From: Bradyrhizobium quebecense
GTDB lineage: Bacteria > Pseudomonadota > Alphaproteobacteria > Rhizobiales > Xanthobacteraceae
Length of the DNA stretch: 64,000 nucleotides
NCBI RefSeq assembly: GCF_013373795.3
Contig: NZ_CP088022.1
Span: forward strand, 8,563,501-8,627,500
Reading direction: 5' to 3'
The notes below the pieces were generated by a model that had not been told where the DNA came from, searched no databases, and worked only from the letters and a program-made list of their open reading frames with translations. A program made the translations under genes and the position numbers. Positions within the stretch are counted from its first letter, which is position 1, and the number at the start of each line of letters is the position of its first letter. Positions 19,979-28,763 of the stretch are shown here, piece after piece.

Positions 19979-21229
19979 TCACGATGTGTCGCATCGGAAC
20001 GGTGATGTTCGAGGGCTGGGGCGTCTGAAGCTATGTCGAAAGCGCTCAATGATGCGCATGACGCCACCACAATCGGGACAGGCAGGAACCTCGGCCCGGG
20101 TTTGAGCCTCCGAATCCACAGGCGACGGCTGGCCATCGTTTGGGGCTGTTCGCTCATGATCGAGAAGTTCGCGGCAAAGGGCGAGCTTGGCAGCGCGATG
20201 GCGGTTGGCCATGAAGCCGAAGTGGCGGATGCGGTGGAAGCCGTCAGGCAGCGTATGAAGCAGGAAACGGCGAATGAACTCATCGGGCTTGAGATTCATG
20301 ATCTTTGTCGCGCTGTTTTGGCGATAGTCCTTCCATGAGAAGGCGACATGATCGTCGTCGAGTGCGACGAGCCGGCTGTTGGCGATCGCGACGCGATGGG
20401 TGTAGCGGCCGAGATAGGCCAGGACCTGTGCGGGTCCGCCGAAGGGCCGCTTGGCGTAAACAACCCAGTTGATGCGTCGCATGGCGTCGAGGTGGGCCGC
20501 AAAGGCAGCCGGCTCGGCCAGAGCTCCGAGATCGCCGAAGAAACGCAAGGCACCGGAGTTGAAGGCTGCCGACAGACGTTTGAGAAAAAGTGTGCGAAAT
20601 AGTCTGGACAACGGTTTGACGGCCAGGAAGAAGTTCGGTCGGCAAGCGGTCCAGCGCGCGCCATCGGGCGAGAGGCCGCCACCCGGAACGACGCAATGGA
20701 CGTGGGGATGATGCATCAGCGTCTGTCCCCAGGTGTGGAGGACGGCGACGCCGCCGATCGCACCGCCGAGCCGGCGTGGATTGGCGGCGAGCGTCGTCAT
20801 CGCCTCGGCGGCAGCCTTGAACAGGATGGCATAGACGACGGCCTTGTTCTGGAAAGCGATCGCGGCGATCGGTGCGGGAAGTGTAAAGACGACGTGGAAA
20901 TAGGGAACCGGAAGCAGGTCGGCTTGACGCGCGGCGAGCCACGCGGCTCGGGCTCTCCCCTGACACTTCGGACAGTGCCGATTGCGGCAGGAATTATAGG
21001 CAACGCGTGTCGTGCCGCAGTCGTCGCAAGCCTGCATGTGGCCGCCGAGCGCCTCGGTCCGGCACGCAACGATCGCGCTCATCACGCGCCGCTCGACCCG
21101 CCCCAGATGACCGGCATGTACACGGCGATAGGCGTCGCCATGCCGGCACAGAATATCGGCAATCTCGATGGCGGGCCTGTTGGAGCGGATGTCGGAGCGG
21201 GTCATGACCCGCATCCCGCTGCGGGTCAT
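19979..21229 (-). CDS. IS91-family rolling-circle transposase (copy A)
   Basis: 416 residues, intact. The N-terminal zinc-binding domain has [24 protein letters not shown]; the HUH-type nuclease region has VFTLPAPI, the two-histidine motif in [15 protein letters not shown], and [14 protein letters not shown]. Expected mechanism is Y-type rolling-circle transposition. Start ATG overlaps the stop of the recombinase gene (ATGA), implying translational coupling. It differs from copy B at one visible residue (TRAEV versus TWAEV near the C-terminus). Confidence 0.88.
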   Translation of the reverse strand: MTRSGMRVMTRSDIRSNRPAIEIADILCRHGDAYRRVHAGHLGRVERRVMSAIVACRTEALGGHMQACDDCGTTRVAYNSCRNRHCPKCQGRARAAWLAARQADLLPVPYFHVVFTLPAPIAAIAFQNKAVVYAILFKAAAEAMTTLAANPRRLGGAIGGVAVLHTWGQTLMHHPHVHCVVPGGGLSPDGARWTACRPNFFLAVKPLSRLFRTLFLKRLSAAFNSGALRFFGDLGALAEPAAFAAHLDAMRRINWVVYAKRPFGGPAQVLAYLGRYTHRVAIANSRLVALDDDHVAFSWKDYRQNSATKIMNLKPDEFIRRFLLHTLPDGFHRIRHFGFMANRHRAAKLALCRELLDHERTAPNDGQPSPVDSEAQTRAEVPACPDCGGVMRIIERFRHSFRRPSPRTSPFRCDTS

Positions 21230-22087
21230 CCAGGTGGCGTCACCTCCAGCGACAGGCGATCGAGCGGGCTCTGCGTCGCTCGGATCGTATCGGTGGCGAC
21301 CTGCGTGTAGCGCGCTGTCGACGACAAATTATTGTGCCCGAGCAAGACCTGGATGATCCGGATATCGGTTCCGTTCTCGAGAAGATGTGTCGCGAAGCTG
21401 TGGCGCAGCGTGTGCAGCGTGACGCTGCTTGGTCAGGCCCGCAGCCTTCACCGCCGACCGGCAGGCGGCATGCAGCACGGTCTGATCGATCGGATGATCT
21501 TCGTCACGACCAGGGAACAGATAAAGCCGCGGCCGGGCGAGCCGCCAGTAGGTGCGCAGGATGCCCAGCAGCTGGGGCGACAGCATCACGTTGCGATCCT
21601 TCGCGCCCTTGCCGTGGCGCACCTGGATGACGCCGCGGGCGCTGTCGATGTCTTCGATCCGCAGTCCCGCAACCTCCGAGGCCCTGAGCCCGGCCGCATA
21701 GGCGGTGGTGAGCGCGGCGCGGCTCTTCAGGCTCGATACCGCTTCAAGAAACTGAACCACTTCGTCGGCGCTGAGAACGACCGGCAGCTTGCGCGGTTCT
21801 CGCGCATAGGGAATGCGCTCTGGGATGAGCGCCTCGCCGAGCGTGACGCCGTAGAAAAACCGTAGCGCACAGACGATCTGGTTCAGCGCCGGCCATGAGA
21901 TGCCGGTCGAGACCAAATGCACCTGGAAGGCGCGGACGTCTTCCAGCTCTAACCGGTCAGGCGATCGGCCAAAATAGCGGCTGAACTTCGAAACCGCGCT
22001 GATGTAGGATCTTTGCGTCGCCGGCGACAGATTGCGGACGGTCATGTCTTCGATCATGCGGCGGCGAAGAGGGCTCAAATCGGCCAT
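21226..22087 (-). pseudogene. XerD-like tyrosine recombinase, frameshifted (copy A)
   Basis: Starts MADLSPLRRRMIEDMTVRNLS after AGGAG. SAM-like N-domain (QRSYISAVSKFSRYFG), catalytic domain with TTAYAAGLRASEVAGLRIEDI (first Arg). One extra A in ACCAAGCAGCGTC, about 21445, shifts the frame before the [15 protein letters not shown] box (His, Arg) and the [13 protein letters not shown] box (catalytic Tyr), both readable in the next frame. The identical lesion is in copy B. Confidence 0.85.
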
Positions 22088-22195
22088 CTCGATACTCCTG
22101 TCTGAGGGGGTGGGCTCCAACACCCACATCCTCTCAGCCAGGAGGCGATCTATGCCACCTTGCCCCCTACGCCGCGGCAGCGGCTTAGTTCAATC

Positions 22196-22725
22196 CTGAA
22201 TGTCGATCGGCCCTAGCGCGCGATCGAGATCTTGCTGCTTTCCGACGACCGTTCCTTCCTTCAATGTCGTCCTGGAATGACGCCGCCCAGCGCAAAGATA
22301 GCACGTCGTTTGGCGACCAGATAACAACCTCGCGGAGGCGATCGCGGAACAGATTGCCGAGCAGCGCCAGGCCGTCACGAAACAGGGAATACCGATGGTC
22401 GCCCGCTTCGCAGCTCACTGTGAGGCCCTCACTGACGGACAGCCGAACCCGATCGGTTAAAGGTCGGTAGTTGAAGCGTTGGCGGTATTGCCCGCTCACC
22501 GCCACGAATGATTCCGGTGAGCGCACTCAGGAATTCGGCGCCAGCCTCACCGCTAAAATCCTGGCAAACAGCGTTGCGGAGGAATTGTCCGTCCCCACGA
22601 TAGCGCTGCTCAAGGCCACCTACCGGATATGCGCGGGAGGATCTAACACAGCGCTACGCCGCACCGTATCAGACATTGTCAGAACTTCGCCAAAGGAACG
22701 ATTCTAAGCTGGACAACAGCTGCCC
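22196..22725. other. Region between IS91-type copy A and nopT; unrecognised minus-strand frame
   Basis: A minus-strand frame (22526 to about 22192) reads QRFNYRPLTDRVRLSVSEGLTV, HRYSLFRDGLALLGNLFRDRLREVV; it looks protein-like and may be the truncated end of a gene cut by the IS91-type element. The family is unknown. No other gene seen. Confidence 0.35.
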
Positions 22726-22760
22726 GTCAGCTTGGCTGGGTATCCTCGCAGCAGGGCCTA
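22726..22760 (+). promoter_or_regulatory. Possible tts box (TtsI-binding site) upstream of nopT
   Basis: GTCAGCTT at 22726-22733 matches the conserved start of rhizobial tts boxes and lies 84 bp before the nopT start, the usual distance. The second half of the box is a poor match, so this is a tentative call based on position and half-site. Confidence 0.4.
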
Positions 22761-22813
22761 AGCATCCCGAATCGATCCGTGGAAACTAGCGCAGCACAGA
22801 AAGGTGAATCGTC

Positions 22814-23632
22814 ATGTACGATCGAATCAGTAGCTCATCGACACGCACTAGCCAAGCTGACGAACTGAGTCAGTCGGTGGATAGCGGCAGCTTTACGGAA
22901 ACACTAGCACATCTCTCGCCTCAGTGGAACTCACAACCGGGGGAGTTGCCCGACAAGAGGGGGGCCTGCTGCAGCAAGCCACATACCTCGGATGAAAACG
23001 ACGTTCGAACTTCCAGTGCCTCCGACCCCAGTACATCCGCTCCAGAGAGTCCGGCCACCTCCTTGTTTGATTACAGAACGGCCGATCTGCGTGATGCGAA
23101 TGTGGACGGCATCTGCGTTGGGCTGACTGCGGAGTGGTTCCGCAATCTTAACAACAGCCCACCAACCCGAATGCGTGCGCTCACACCTGGGTCGCAAACG
23201 CACGCCTCAGCGGCTGAACGGCAGCAGCAATATCAAAATCTCAAGGATCAGTTGCGAAGCAGGGGAGCAGACTCTTCTCACGCCGACCTTCGGGCACAGA
23301 ATGCCATTTTGGAGGAAGCTGGCTTGGAACCGGCTGGAGAGGAGAAGAGATTCGCATTCGGCAAGTCTTCGAACGTCGAGCGCATGGTGAACGAAATCAA
23401 CAAAGACCGATCGAACCATTTGCTCAGCTTGTATTTCGCCGAAGGCGGCGCACACACAGTGGCGACGTCGGCTTCCAATGGAACGACCACGCTTTTCGAC
23501 CCTAACTTTGGAGAATTTACTGTTCGATCAGATCCGAACCAGATGGCTTCATTGTTGCAAAGCCTCGCCGATCGTTACAGGAATCCCAACGGGCAACATT
23601 TGTCGACAATCACGACGCAAAGGATGCAGTGA
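22814..23632 (+). CDS. nopT: NopT, YopT/AvrPphB-type cysteine protease effector
   Basis: 272 residues, C58-family type III secreted protease delivered into legume cells. Catalytic triad by motif: Cys101 in VDGICVGLTAEW, His214 in EGGAHTVA, Asp229 in LFDPNFGEF, at the spacing expected of NopT. The first 50 residues are Ser/Thr-rich, as in type III secretion signals. Residues 47-53 are DKR-GACC: the autoprocessing site leaves Gly50 as a new N-terminus for myristoylation, with Cys52 and Cys53 as palmitoylation candidates. NGR234 NopT has Met where this has Arg49. The frame is complete. It probably needs the TtsI/flavonoid cascade, but the upstream box is weak. Confidence 0.88.
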   Translation: MYDRISSSSTRTSQADELSQSVDSGSFTETLAHLSPQWNSQPGELPDKRGACCSKPHTSDENDVRTSSASDPSTSAPESPATSLFDYRTADLRDANVDGICVGLTAEWFRNLNNSPPTRMRALTPGSQTHASAAERQQQYQNLKDQLRSRGADSSHADLRAQNAILEEAGLEPAGEEKRFAFGKSSNVERMVNEINKDRSNHLLSLYFAEGGAHTVATSASNGTTTLFDPNFGEFTVRSDPNQMASLLQSLADRYRNPNGQHLSTITTQRMQ

Positions 23633-23660
23633 GTTGGGCCTGCAGGCCGGTGGTGATTGA

Positions 23661-23677
23661 CGCCTTCTGTGAAGGCG
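23661..23677 (+). terminator. Small inverted repeat after nopT
   Basis: CGCCTTC and GAAGGCG arms separated by TGT, 29 nt after the nopT stop. There is no T-run, so terminator function is only possible. Confidence 0.25.
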
Positions 23678-23689
23678 CGGATGCGTCGG

Positions 23690-23920
23690 CCAGCGCTTGC
23701 GTCGGCCGCGGCGTCGGGAGCCAGCTCTGCGGCAGATGGAGGAATTTCCTTCCAAGAGCTTGGCAGCGGTGAATGAGGCCGCAATGGCAATGATCGTCGC
23801 GTATAAGAGCGCCACGACGAGAACAGTCACCCAGTTGGATTGTGAACCTTGAGCAACGTGTCGCTCCGGCGAACTCTGACTTGACGATGTCGCAGCAGAA
23901 GGCCAATGCATTGATTTCAT
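23690..23920 (-). pseudogene. Membrane-segment fragment, unknown
   Basis: The minus-strand frame contains GSQSNWVTVLVVALLYATII then AIAASFTAAKLLEG, a clear hydrophobic helix, with low-quality sequence on both sides. It lies just past the thioesterase relic. It could be from a neighbouring chromosomal gene carried along with it. Not identified. Confidence 0.3.
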
Positions 23921-23987
23921 CGGGGCGCTGGAGCATTAAGGCGTGAACGAAAGGCAGATTTATCTGTGCTCTTCCATAGCAAGCCTC

Positions 23988-24401
23988 AGACCTTGGGATG
24001 CGCTGCGCTTTTCCGCCTGAGATAAACGCGACCCGTCCCCGCGCCGAGACCAAGAGATCGTCCCCGCGCCTGCACTCCTGCGGCAAGCCAACCGAAGTGC
24101 CTCTCACCTCTTGCGGGACCGTGACAATGTCATGAAGGCCGTCCAAGAACGCCGGTTTTAGAGAATCGATTGTCGTCGAACGGACAACGAAGGCGAAGCC
24201 CGGCGCATCGTTCCGCGTTTCCTCGAGCCGCCCTTGCTGATTGGTGCCGAGCGGGCGCAAGTAATTCGTTCTGCCGCGCTCTATGAAACGGAGAAAATTC
24301 GTGTGATAAACAATCTGGCAGGGCGTCGATATCTTAAAGTAGACTCGCACCTGCATGTAGCGCCGTCCGTCTCGAATTTCGCCGTCAAGAGAGACTGTCA
24401 C
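23988..24401 (-). pseudogene. ybgC: YbgC-type acyl-CoA thioesterase relic
   Basis: Minus strand. SLDGEIRDGRRYMQVRVYF, IVYHTNFLRFIERGRTNYLR, APGFAFVVRSTTIDSLKPA and GDDLLVSARGRVAFISGGKAQRIPR match the hot-dog-fold YbgC thioesterase that precedes tolQRAB on rhizobial chromosomes. In functional YbgC the catalytic Asp lies in a YxDTDxxGIVYHxNY motif; here that stretch reads FKISTPCQIVYHTNF, so the Asp is gone. The frame then runs on into unrelated sequence. A non-symbiotic chromosomal gene that was copied or captured and has decayed. Confidence 0.65.
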
Positions 24402-24837
24402 AGAGCGGTTCCCCTTATTGCGCGTATAGGGACCAATTGTCTTGCACCGAGGGGGCTGCGCGAGCGCTAGAATCCTTTGCTTGGCTCCTCCTGACGGCGG
24501 CGGCATCGACGCGGTCGTCGATTGGAAGAGCGACGTGGCTCCGGATGCCTCGAGCACCCGCCACTACGGGCAGCAGATCGCCGGCTATAGAAGCAGAGCA
24601 ACGCCAATCCACCGGTCAGGTCGGCGAACTCGCTTAGCAAGCAACGCTGCTGATGGTGAGGCGCTTCGAAGCGACGACAGAGCTTAGTCGCGGCTGAGAC
24701 TTAATCTCGAAGCCAGCCTTAGCGCGGCGAAGCGCTCAAGCACCGCCGGATGAAGGACTGCCTAGCTCTGCACTTGACGTAACCCTTCGGTCCACTTGAC
24801 TTGCCCCCGCAAGTGACCCGGGTTCGCGCTCGTCGTG
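24402..24837. other. Spacer, decayed sequence
   Basis: About 435 bp between the thioesterase relic and the DUF2235 relic. Short frames only, none with a recognisable motif; no promoter seen. Confidence 0.35.
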
Positions 24838-25077
24838 CTACGGACCAAGCGGATCCGGATTCAGCTTCAGGACTCTATCGTCTACCTTGATGCCGGAGCC
24901 GTCGGGCGTCTTGCCGTCGGGAAGGTCTCGGCCGCATGCGCCATTCAACCCAGCGAGGGAGAGGCGGGCTTCGTTTTCCGGATAGCTACCGCCGACATCG
25001 GAGTGGCTTCCGGCGAACCACACCTGCTGCAGCCAATTCAAATGCTTAAAATATCGCGCAAGGGCTGCCCCGCACAT
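24838..25077 (-). pseudogene. DUF2235 (alpha/beta hydrolase-like) C-terminal remnant
   Basis: Minus strand. VWFAGSHSDVGGSYPENEARLS is the signature of the DUF2235 domain (conserved His-Ser-Asp-Val-Gly-Gly), followed by GIKVDDRVLKLNPDPLGP. The N-terminal hydrolase part is absent. Confidence 0.6.
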
Positions 25078-25370
25078 TCAGCGCGAGAGCAGGCCTTGTC
25101 GGGCACTTGCCGCGCCGGTTGTCGGCATTGAGACTCAATGCCGACAACCTGACACTACGCGCCGCTACGAAGTGCCTGTTGAGCCTGCGAATTCAGTTCG
25201 GCACGCGATTTGCTCTGTTCGCGGCATCATCACTAATCGCAGTGCGATGGTCTTCGGGGCGGACACGGCGCGCGTCGCTGTTCGCGTCTGGTTCGTTCCG
25301 ACGGTTTGCTGTGGCAATGACTTGGCGTTCGATTGCGGACCGAGAAAATGCAGGAAAGGGGAATGTTGGA

Positions 25371-25553
25371 TGCGATCTAGAGTTCTTCTTTTGGGAGCCA
25401 CAACAATTGCGCTCGTCGCGAGAAGCGGCAGGCCTTGAGCCAGGAGTCAAGCTTGCCGCCGGCGGAGTCGGACTGGGCCGGAGGCTATGTTGGCGGACAC
25501 GTCGGTGGCGGGTGCGGTCGAGCCTCCTTCACCAATCCCTGCGGTCAGTCGAT
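25371..25553 (+). pseudogene. Outer-membrane beta-barrel protein, N-terminal remnant
   Basis: Signal peptide MRSRVLLLGATTIALVA, then after a frame change ESSLPPAESDWAGGYVGGHVGGG, the characteristic WxGxYxGxxxGxxxG start of Omp31/opacity-type barrels. It stops at GQSIFGD and passes straight into P450 sequence, so this is a chimeric joint. Confidence 0.6.
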
Positions 25554-25799
25554 CTTTGGCGATGCGGACAGGTTCGATGTCACCCGGCGGGACAACCCGC
25601 GCCTGTCGGCCCGGGGGGGCATTTCTGCCTGGGTGCTGCGCTGGTGCACCTGGAATTGCGATGCGCCTTCCCCGGGTTGTTCGTGCGGCTGGGGGATCTG
25701 CCGCTGACCGTCGCCGCGGAGGAGGTCGTCGACGTGCCATCTTACGTCATTCGCTGCCCGCAGCGCCTGCCGGTCACCTTCCGCCCTTCCATCGCTTAG
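25550..25799 (+). pseudogene. C-terminal remnant of a cytochrome P450 (CYP115-like)
   Basis: FGDADRFDVTRRDNPRLS in one frame, then GGHFCLGAALVHLELRCAFP (heme-thiolate Cys motif) and the P450 tail to TAG 25797-25799 in another. It ends 16 nt before CYP112, the place CYP115 holds in GA operons. CYP115 is the gibberellin 3-oxidase (GA9 to GA4), and it is known to be full length in only a minority of rhizobia and truncated in most. Reading it as CYP115 is from position and known operon layout; I could not align it. Confidence 0.65.
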
Positions 25800-25815
25800 A
25801 GAGTGAAGTGCCACC

Positions 25816-27007
25816 ATGTCCGAACACCCCTTGCCGACGCTACCGATGTGGCGCGTCGATCACATCGAGCCCTCGCCCGAGATGTTGGCGCTACGCGCCA
25901 ACGGTCCGATCCACCGCGTGCGCTTCCCGTCCGGGCACGAAGGCTGGTGGGTGACGGGCTACGACGAAGCCAAGGCGGTGTTGTCCGACACGGCGTTCCG
26001 GCCTGCGGGAATGCCGCCGGCGGCATTCACCCCGGATTCGGTGATTCTCGGTTCGCCGGGGTGGCTGGTCTCGCACGAGGGGGCCGAACATGCCCGGTTA
26101 CGCACGATCGTGGCGCCGGCGTTCAGCGACCACAGGGTGAAGCTGCTCGCGCAGCGGGTAGAGGCGATCGCCGCGCAGTTGTTCGAGACGCTGGCGGCCC
26201 AGCCCCAGCCCGCTGACCTGCGGCGCCACCTCTCCTTTCCGCTTCCGGCTATGGTCATCAGCGCGCTGATGGGTGTGCTCTACGAGAATCACGCCTTTTT
26301 CGACGAGGTGATGACGCACCAGCATGAAAGCGGCCCGCGCACCGCGTCGCGCCTGGCCTGTGAAGAGCTGCGCGCCTACATTCGCGGCAAGATGCGGGAC
26401 AAGCGCCAGGATCCGGGCGACAACCTGCTGACGGATCTGCTTGCGGCGGTCGACCTGGGCAACGCGACCGAGGAAGAGGCGATGGGCCTGACGGCGGGCA
26501 TGCTGGTGGCCGGGCACGAGAGCACCGTCGCGCAGATCGAATTCGGCCTGCTGGCCATGCTCCGCCATCCGCAGCAGCGCGAACGCCTGGTCGGTGATCC
26601 ATCCCTGGTGGACAAGGCGGTGGAGGAAATCCTGCGCATGTACCCGCCGGGCGCGGGGTGGGACGGCATCATGCGCTATCCGAGGACCGACGTGACCATC
26701 GCGGGCGTTCATAGTTCCCGCGGAGAGCAAGGTGTTGGTCGGCCTGCCGGCGACGTCGTTCGATCCGCGCCATTTCGACGAACCGGAAATCTTCGACGTC
26801 GGGCGCGACGGAAAGCCGCACCTGGCGTTCTCCTTCGGGCCGCACTACTGCATTGGCGTGGCGCTGGCCAGGCTGGAACTCAAGGTGGTGTTCGGTTCGA
26901 TCTTCCAGCGCTTTCCCGCGCTGCGCCTGGCCGTGGCGCCGGAAGAACTGAAGTTGCGCAAGGAGATCATCACTGGCGGGTTCGAGGAGTTCCCGGTGCT
27001 CTGGTGA
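25816..27007 (+). pseudogene. cyp112: CYP112, gibberellin C20-oxidising P450, with one frameshift
   Basis: Bacterial GA P450 that oxidises GA12 stepwise to GA9. [23 protein letters not shown]-helix [14 protein letters not shown]; ExxR in [11 protein letters not shown]; up to DVTIAGVHS. One extra base at about 26713 (GTTCATAGTTCCC) breaks the frame. The remaining quarter ([19 protein letters not shown], heme motif [18 protein letters not shown] with the Cys near residue 345, and FEEFPVLW) reads in the next frame to 27007. Without correction, ribosomes would read on through into CYP114 in the original frame, making an 857-residue fusion without a CYP112 heme site. Sequencing error cannot be excluded. 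Confidence 0.85.
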
Positions 27008-27099
27008 TGCGCGGACGCCGCCGGGGATCGGGATCTTCTCCGCAATTTGCCGGCGCGCCTCGCGCGCCGGTCAGATCAGGTAGCCAACAGGTAGCCAAG

Positions 27100-28389
27100 A
27101 TGGACATGCAAGAAACCACGGCAGCATGCCGGGACGCCTTCGCCGAACTAGCGTCGGCGGCGTGCACCCACGACCCGTATCCGTTCATGCGGTGGTTGCG
27201 CGAGCACGATCCGGTGCATCGCGCGGCGTCGGGGCTCTTTCTGTTGAGCCGCCACGCCGACATCTACTGGGCGTTCAAGGCCACGGGCGATGCGTTTCGG
27301 GCGCCGGCGCCGGGCGAACTGGCGCGCTATTTCCCGCGTGTGGCGACCAGCCTATCGCTCAATCTGCTGGCGTCCACGCTAGCGATGAAGGACCCACCGA
27401 CGCATACGCGTCTGCGCCGGCTGATCTCGCGCGATTTCACCATGCGCCAGATCGATAACCTGCGGCCGAGCATCGCGCGCATCGTCGCTGCGCGCCTGGA
27501 CGGCATGGCGCCCGCGCTGGAGCGCGGGGAGGCGGTGGACCTGCATCGGGAATTCGCGCTGGCCTTGCCCGTGTTGGTCTCCGCTGAACTGTTCGGCATG
27601 CCCCCGGACGACATGTTCGGGCTCGCCGCCGGTATCGGCGCCATTCTGGAAGGCCTGCGCCCGCACGCCAGCGATCCCCAGCTCGCCGCGGCGGACGCGG
27701 CCAGCGCCAGGGTGCTGGCCTACTTCGGCGACCTCATACCGCGCAAGCGCGCCGATCCCCGCCACGACATCGTGTCGATGCTGGTCGGCGCACAAGACGA
27801 CGATGCCGACACGCTGTCGGATGCGGAGTTGATCAGCATGTTGTGGGGCATGCTGCTGGGCGGCTTCGCCACCACTGCTGCGGCCATCGACCATGCGGTC
27901 CTGGCGATGCTGGCGTATCCCAAACAGCGGCACTGGCTGCAGGGAGACGCCGTGGGGGTGAAGGCATTCGTCGAAGAAGTCCTGCGCTGCGACGCGCCCG
28001 TTATGTTCAGCTCCATTCCGCGTATCGCCCAGCGCGACATCGAACTGGGCGGCGCGGTGATCCCGAAGAACGCGGACGTGCGCGTGCTGGTCGCGGCCGG
28101 CAATCGCGACCCGGACGCCTTCGCCGATCCCGACCGCTTCGATCCCGCGCGATTCTACGGCACCAGTCCTGGCATGTCGACCGACGGGAAGATCATGCTG
28201 AGCTTCGGCCACGGCATCCACTTCTGCCTCGGTGCGCAACTGGCCCGGGTGCAGTTGGCCGAGAGCCTGCCGCGGATCCAGGCGCGCTTCCCCACACTGG
28301 CATTGGCCGAGCAGCCGACCCGGGAGCCGTCCGCGTTCCTTAGGACGTTCCGCGCGCTGTCGGTGCGGCTGCAAGCGCGGGGGGGCTGA
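27100..28389 (+). CDS. cyp114: CYP114, P450 of gibberellin biosynthesis (ring contraction to GA12-aldehyde)
   Basis: 429 residues, starting [14 protein letters not shown] at ATG 27100. I-helix [16 protein letters not shown] (the acidic residue usual in AGxE/DT is not obvious), ExxR in [11 protein letters not shown], heme-binding [18 protein letters not shown] with Cys376. With its ferredoxin, CYP114 converts ent-7-hydroxykaurenoic acid to GA12-aldehyde by contracting ring B. The stop is one base before the ferredoxin ATG. In frame with upstream CYP112 because of that gene's frameshift. Confidence 0.87.
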   Translation: MDMQETTAACRDAFAELASAACTHDPYPFMRWLREHDPVHRAASGLFLLSRHADIYWAFKATGDAFRAPAPGELARYFPRVATSLSLNLLASTLAMKDPPTHTRLRRLISRDFTMRQIDNLRPSIARIVAARLDGMAPALERGEAVDLHREFALALPVLVSAELFGMPPDDMFGLAAGIGAILEGLRPHASDPQLAAADAASARVLAYFGDLIPRKRADPRHDIVSMLVGAQDDDADTLSDAELISMLWGMLLGGFATTAAAIDHAVLAMLAYPKQRHWLQGDAVGVKAFVEEVLRCDAPVMFSSIPRIAQRDIELGGAVIPKNADVRVLVAAGNRDPDAFADPDRFDPARFYGTSPGMSTDGKIMLSFGHGIHFCLGAQLARVQLAESLPRIQARFPTLALAEQPTREPSAFLRTFRALSVRLQARGG

Positions 28390-28390
28390 G

Positions 28391-28699
28391 ATGCGCGTCG
28401 TGGTCGACCAGGATCTGTGCGGAACCACCGGGCAGTGCGTGCTGACGCTGCCGGGCACCTTTCGCCAGCGCGACCCGGACGGCGTGGCCGAAGTGTGCGT
28501 AGCGACGGTCCCGCAGGCGCTGCACGCCGCCGTGCGGCGCGCGGCCAGCCAGTGCCCGGTCGCCGCCATTCGGGTCATCGAAAGCGACGCTGGCGATGAC
28601 CAGCGACCCTGCGCCGACCCTGCGCCTTCTCCGGCGGAGGCCGAGCGGCATGCCGCGAAAGACCAACGCAATCCAGGAGGACACGATGGGGCGGTTTGA
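28391..28699 (+). CDS. [3Fe-4S]-type ferredoxin of the GA operon
   Basis: 102 residues. MRVVVDQDLCGTTGQCVLTLP and ASQCPVAAIRV give Cys-x5-Cys ... Cys-Pro, the three-cysteine pattern of 3Fe-4S ferredoxins that serve P450s. Directly follows CYP114 (1-nt gap), whose efficient turnover is known to need it. The C-terminal extension is long and polar, and it overlaps the start of the SDR remnant (28686). Confidence 0.85.
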   Translation: MRVVVDQDLCGTTGQCVLTLPGTFRQRDPDGVAEVCVATVPQALHAAVRRAASQCPVAAIRVIESDAGDDQRPCADPAPSPAEAERHAAKDQRNPGGHDGAV

Positions 28700-28763
28700 A
28701 GGCAAGGTGGCCGTGGGCGGCAGAGTGGTGGTACCTGCCGCCGAATCGGCGCCGCGCTGCTGA
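28686..28763 (+). pseudogene. SDR of the GA operon, reduced to a 25-codon in-frame remnant
   Basis: The short-chain dehydrogenase that oxidises GA12-aldehyde to GA12 should lie here. What remains is its first ten residues (MGRFEGKVAV) joined in frame to what looks like its last fifteen (GGRVVVPAAESAPRC), then TGA. The Rossmann-fold and YxxxK regions, over 200 codons, are gone. The ATG still overlaps the ferredoxin gene, and the stop still overlaps the CYP117 start (TGATG), so coupling down the operon is preserved. This is a deletion, not a sequencing slip. Confidence 0.75.

Larger units (their letters stand above)
19621..22191 (-). mobile_element. IS91-family element with tyrosine recombinase, copy A (2571 bp)
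   Basis: One end reads GAACTAAGCCGCTGCC (at 22191, minus strand), the other TGGAGGGTTCTG (19621). The same 2571-bp unit is found at 35133-37703. In both copies the unit is flanked on both sides by GATT (AATC at 19617-19620 and 22192-22195). It encodes a phage-type integrase and an IS91/IS801-type transposase whose genes overlap by ATGA. Confidence 0.88.

Noticed and set aside
25816..28389. A single 857-residue P450-P450 fusion protein
   Set aside because: The long frame exists only because a one-base shift in CYP112 happens to place it in frame with CYP114. The CYP112 heme motif is in another frame, so this is not a natural fusion.
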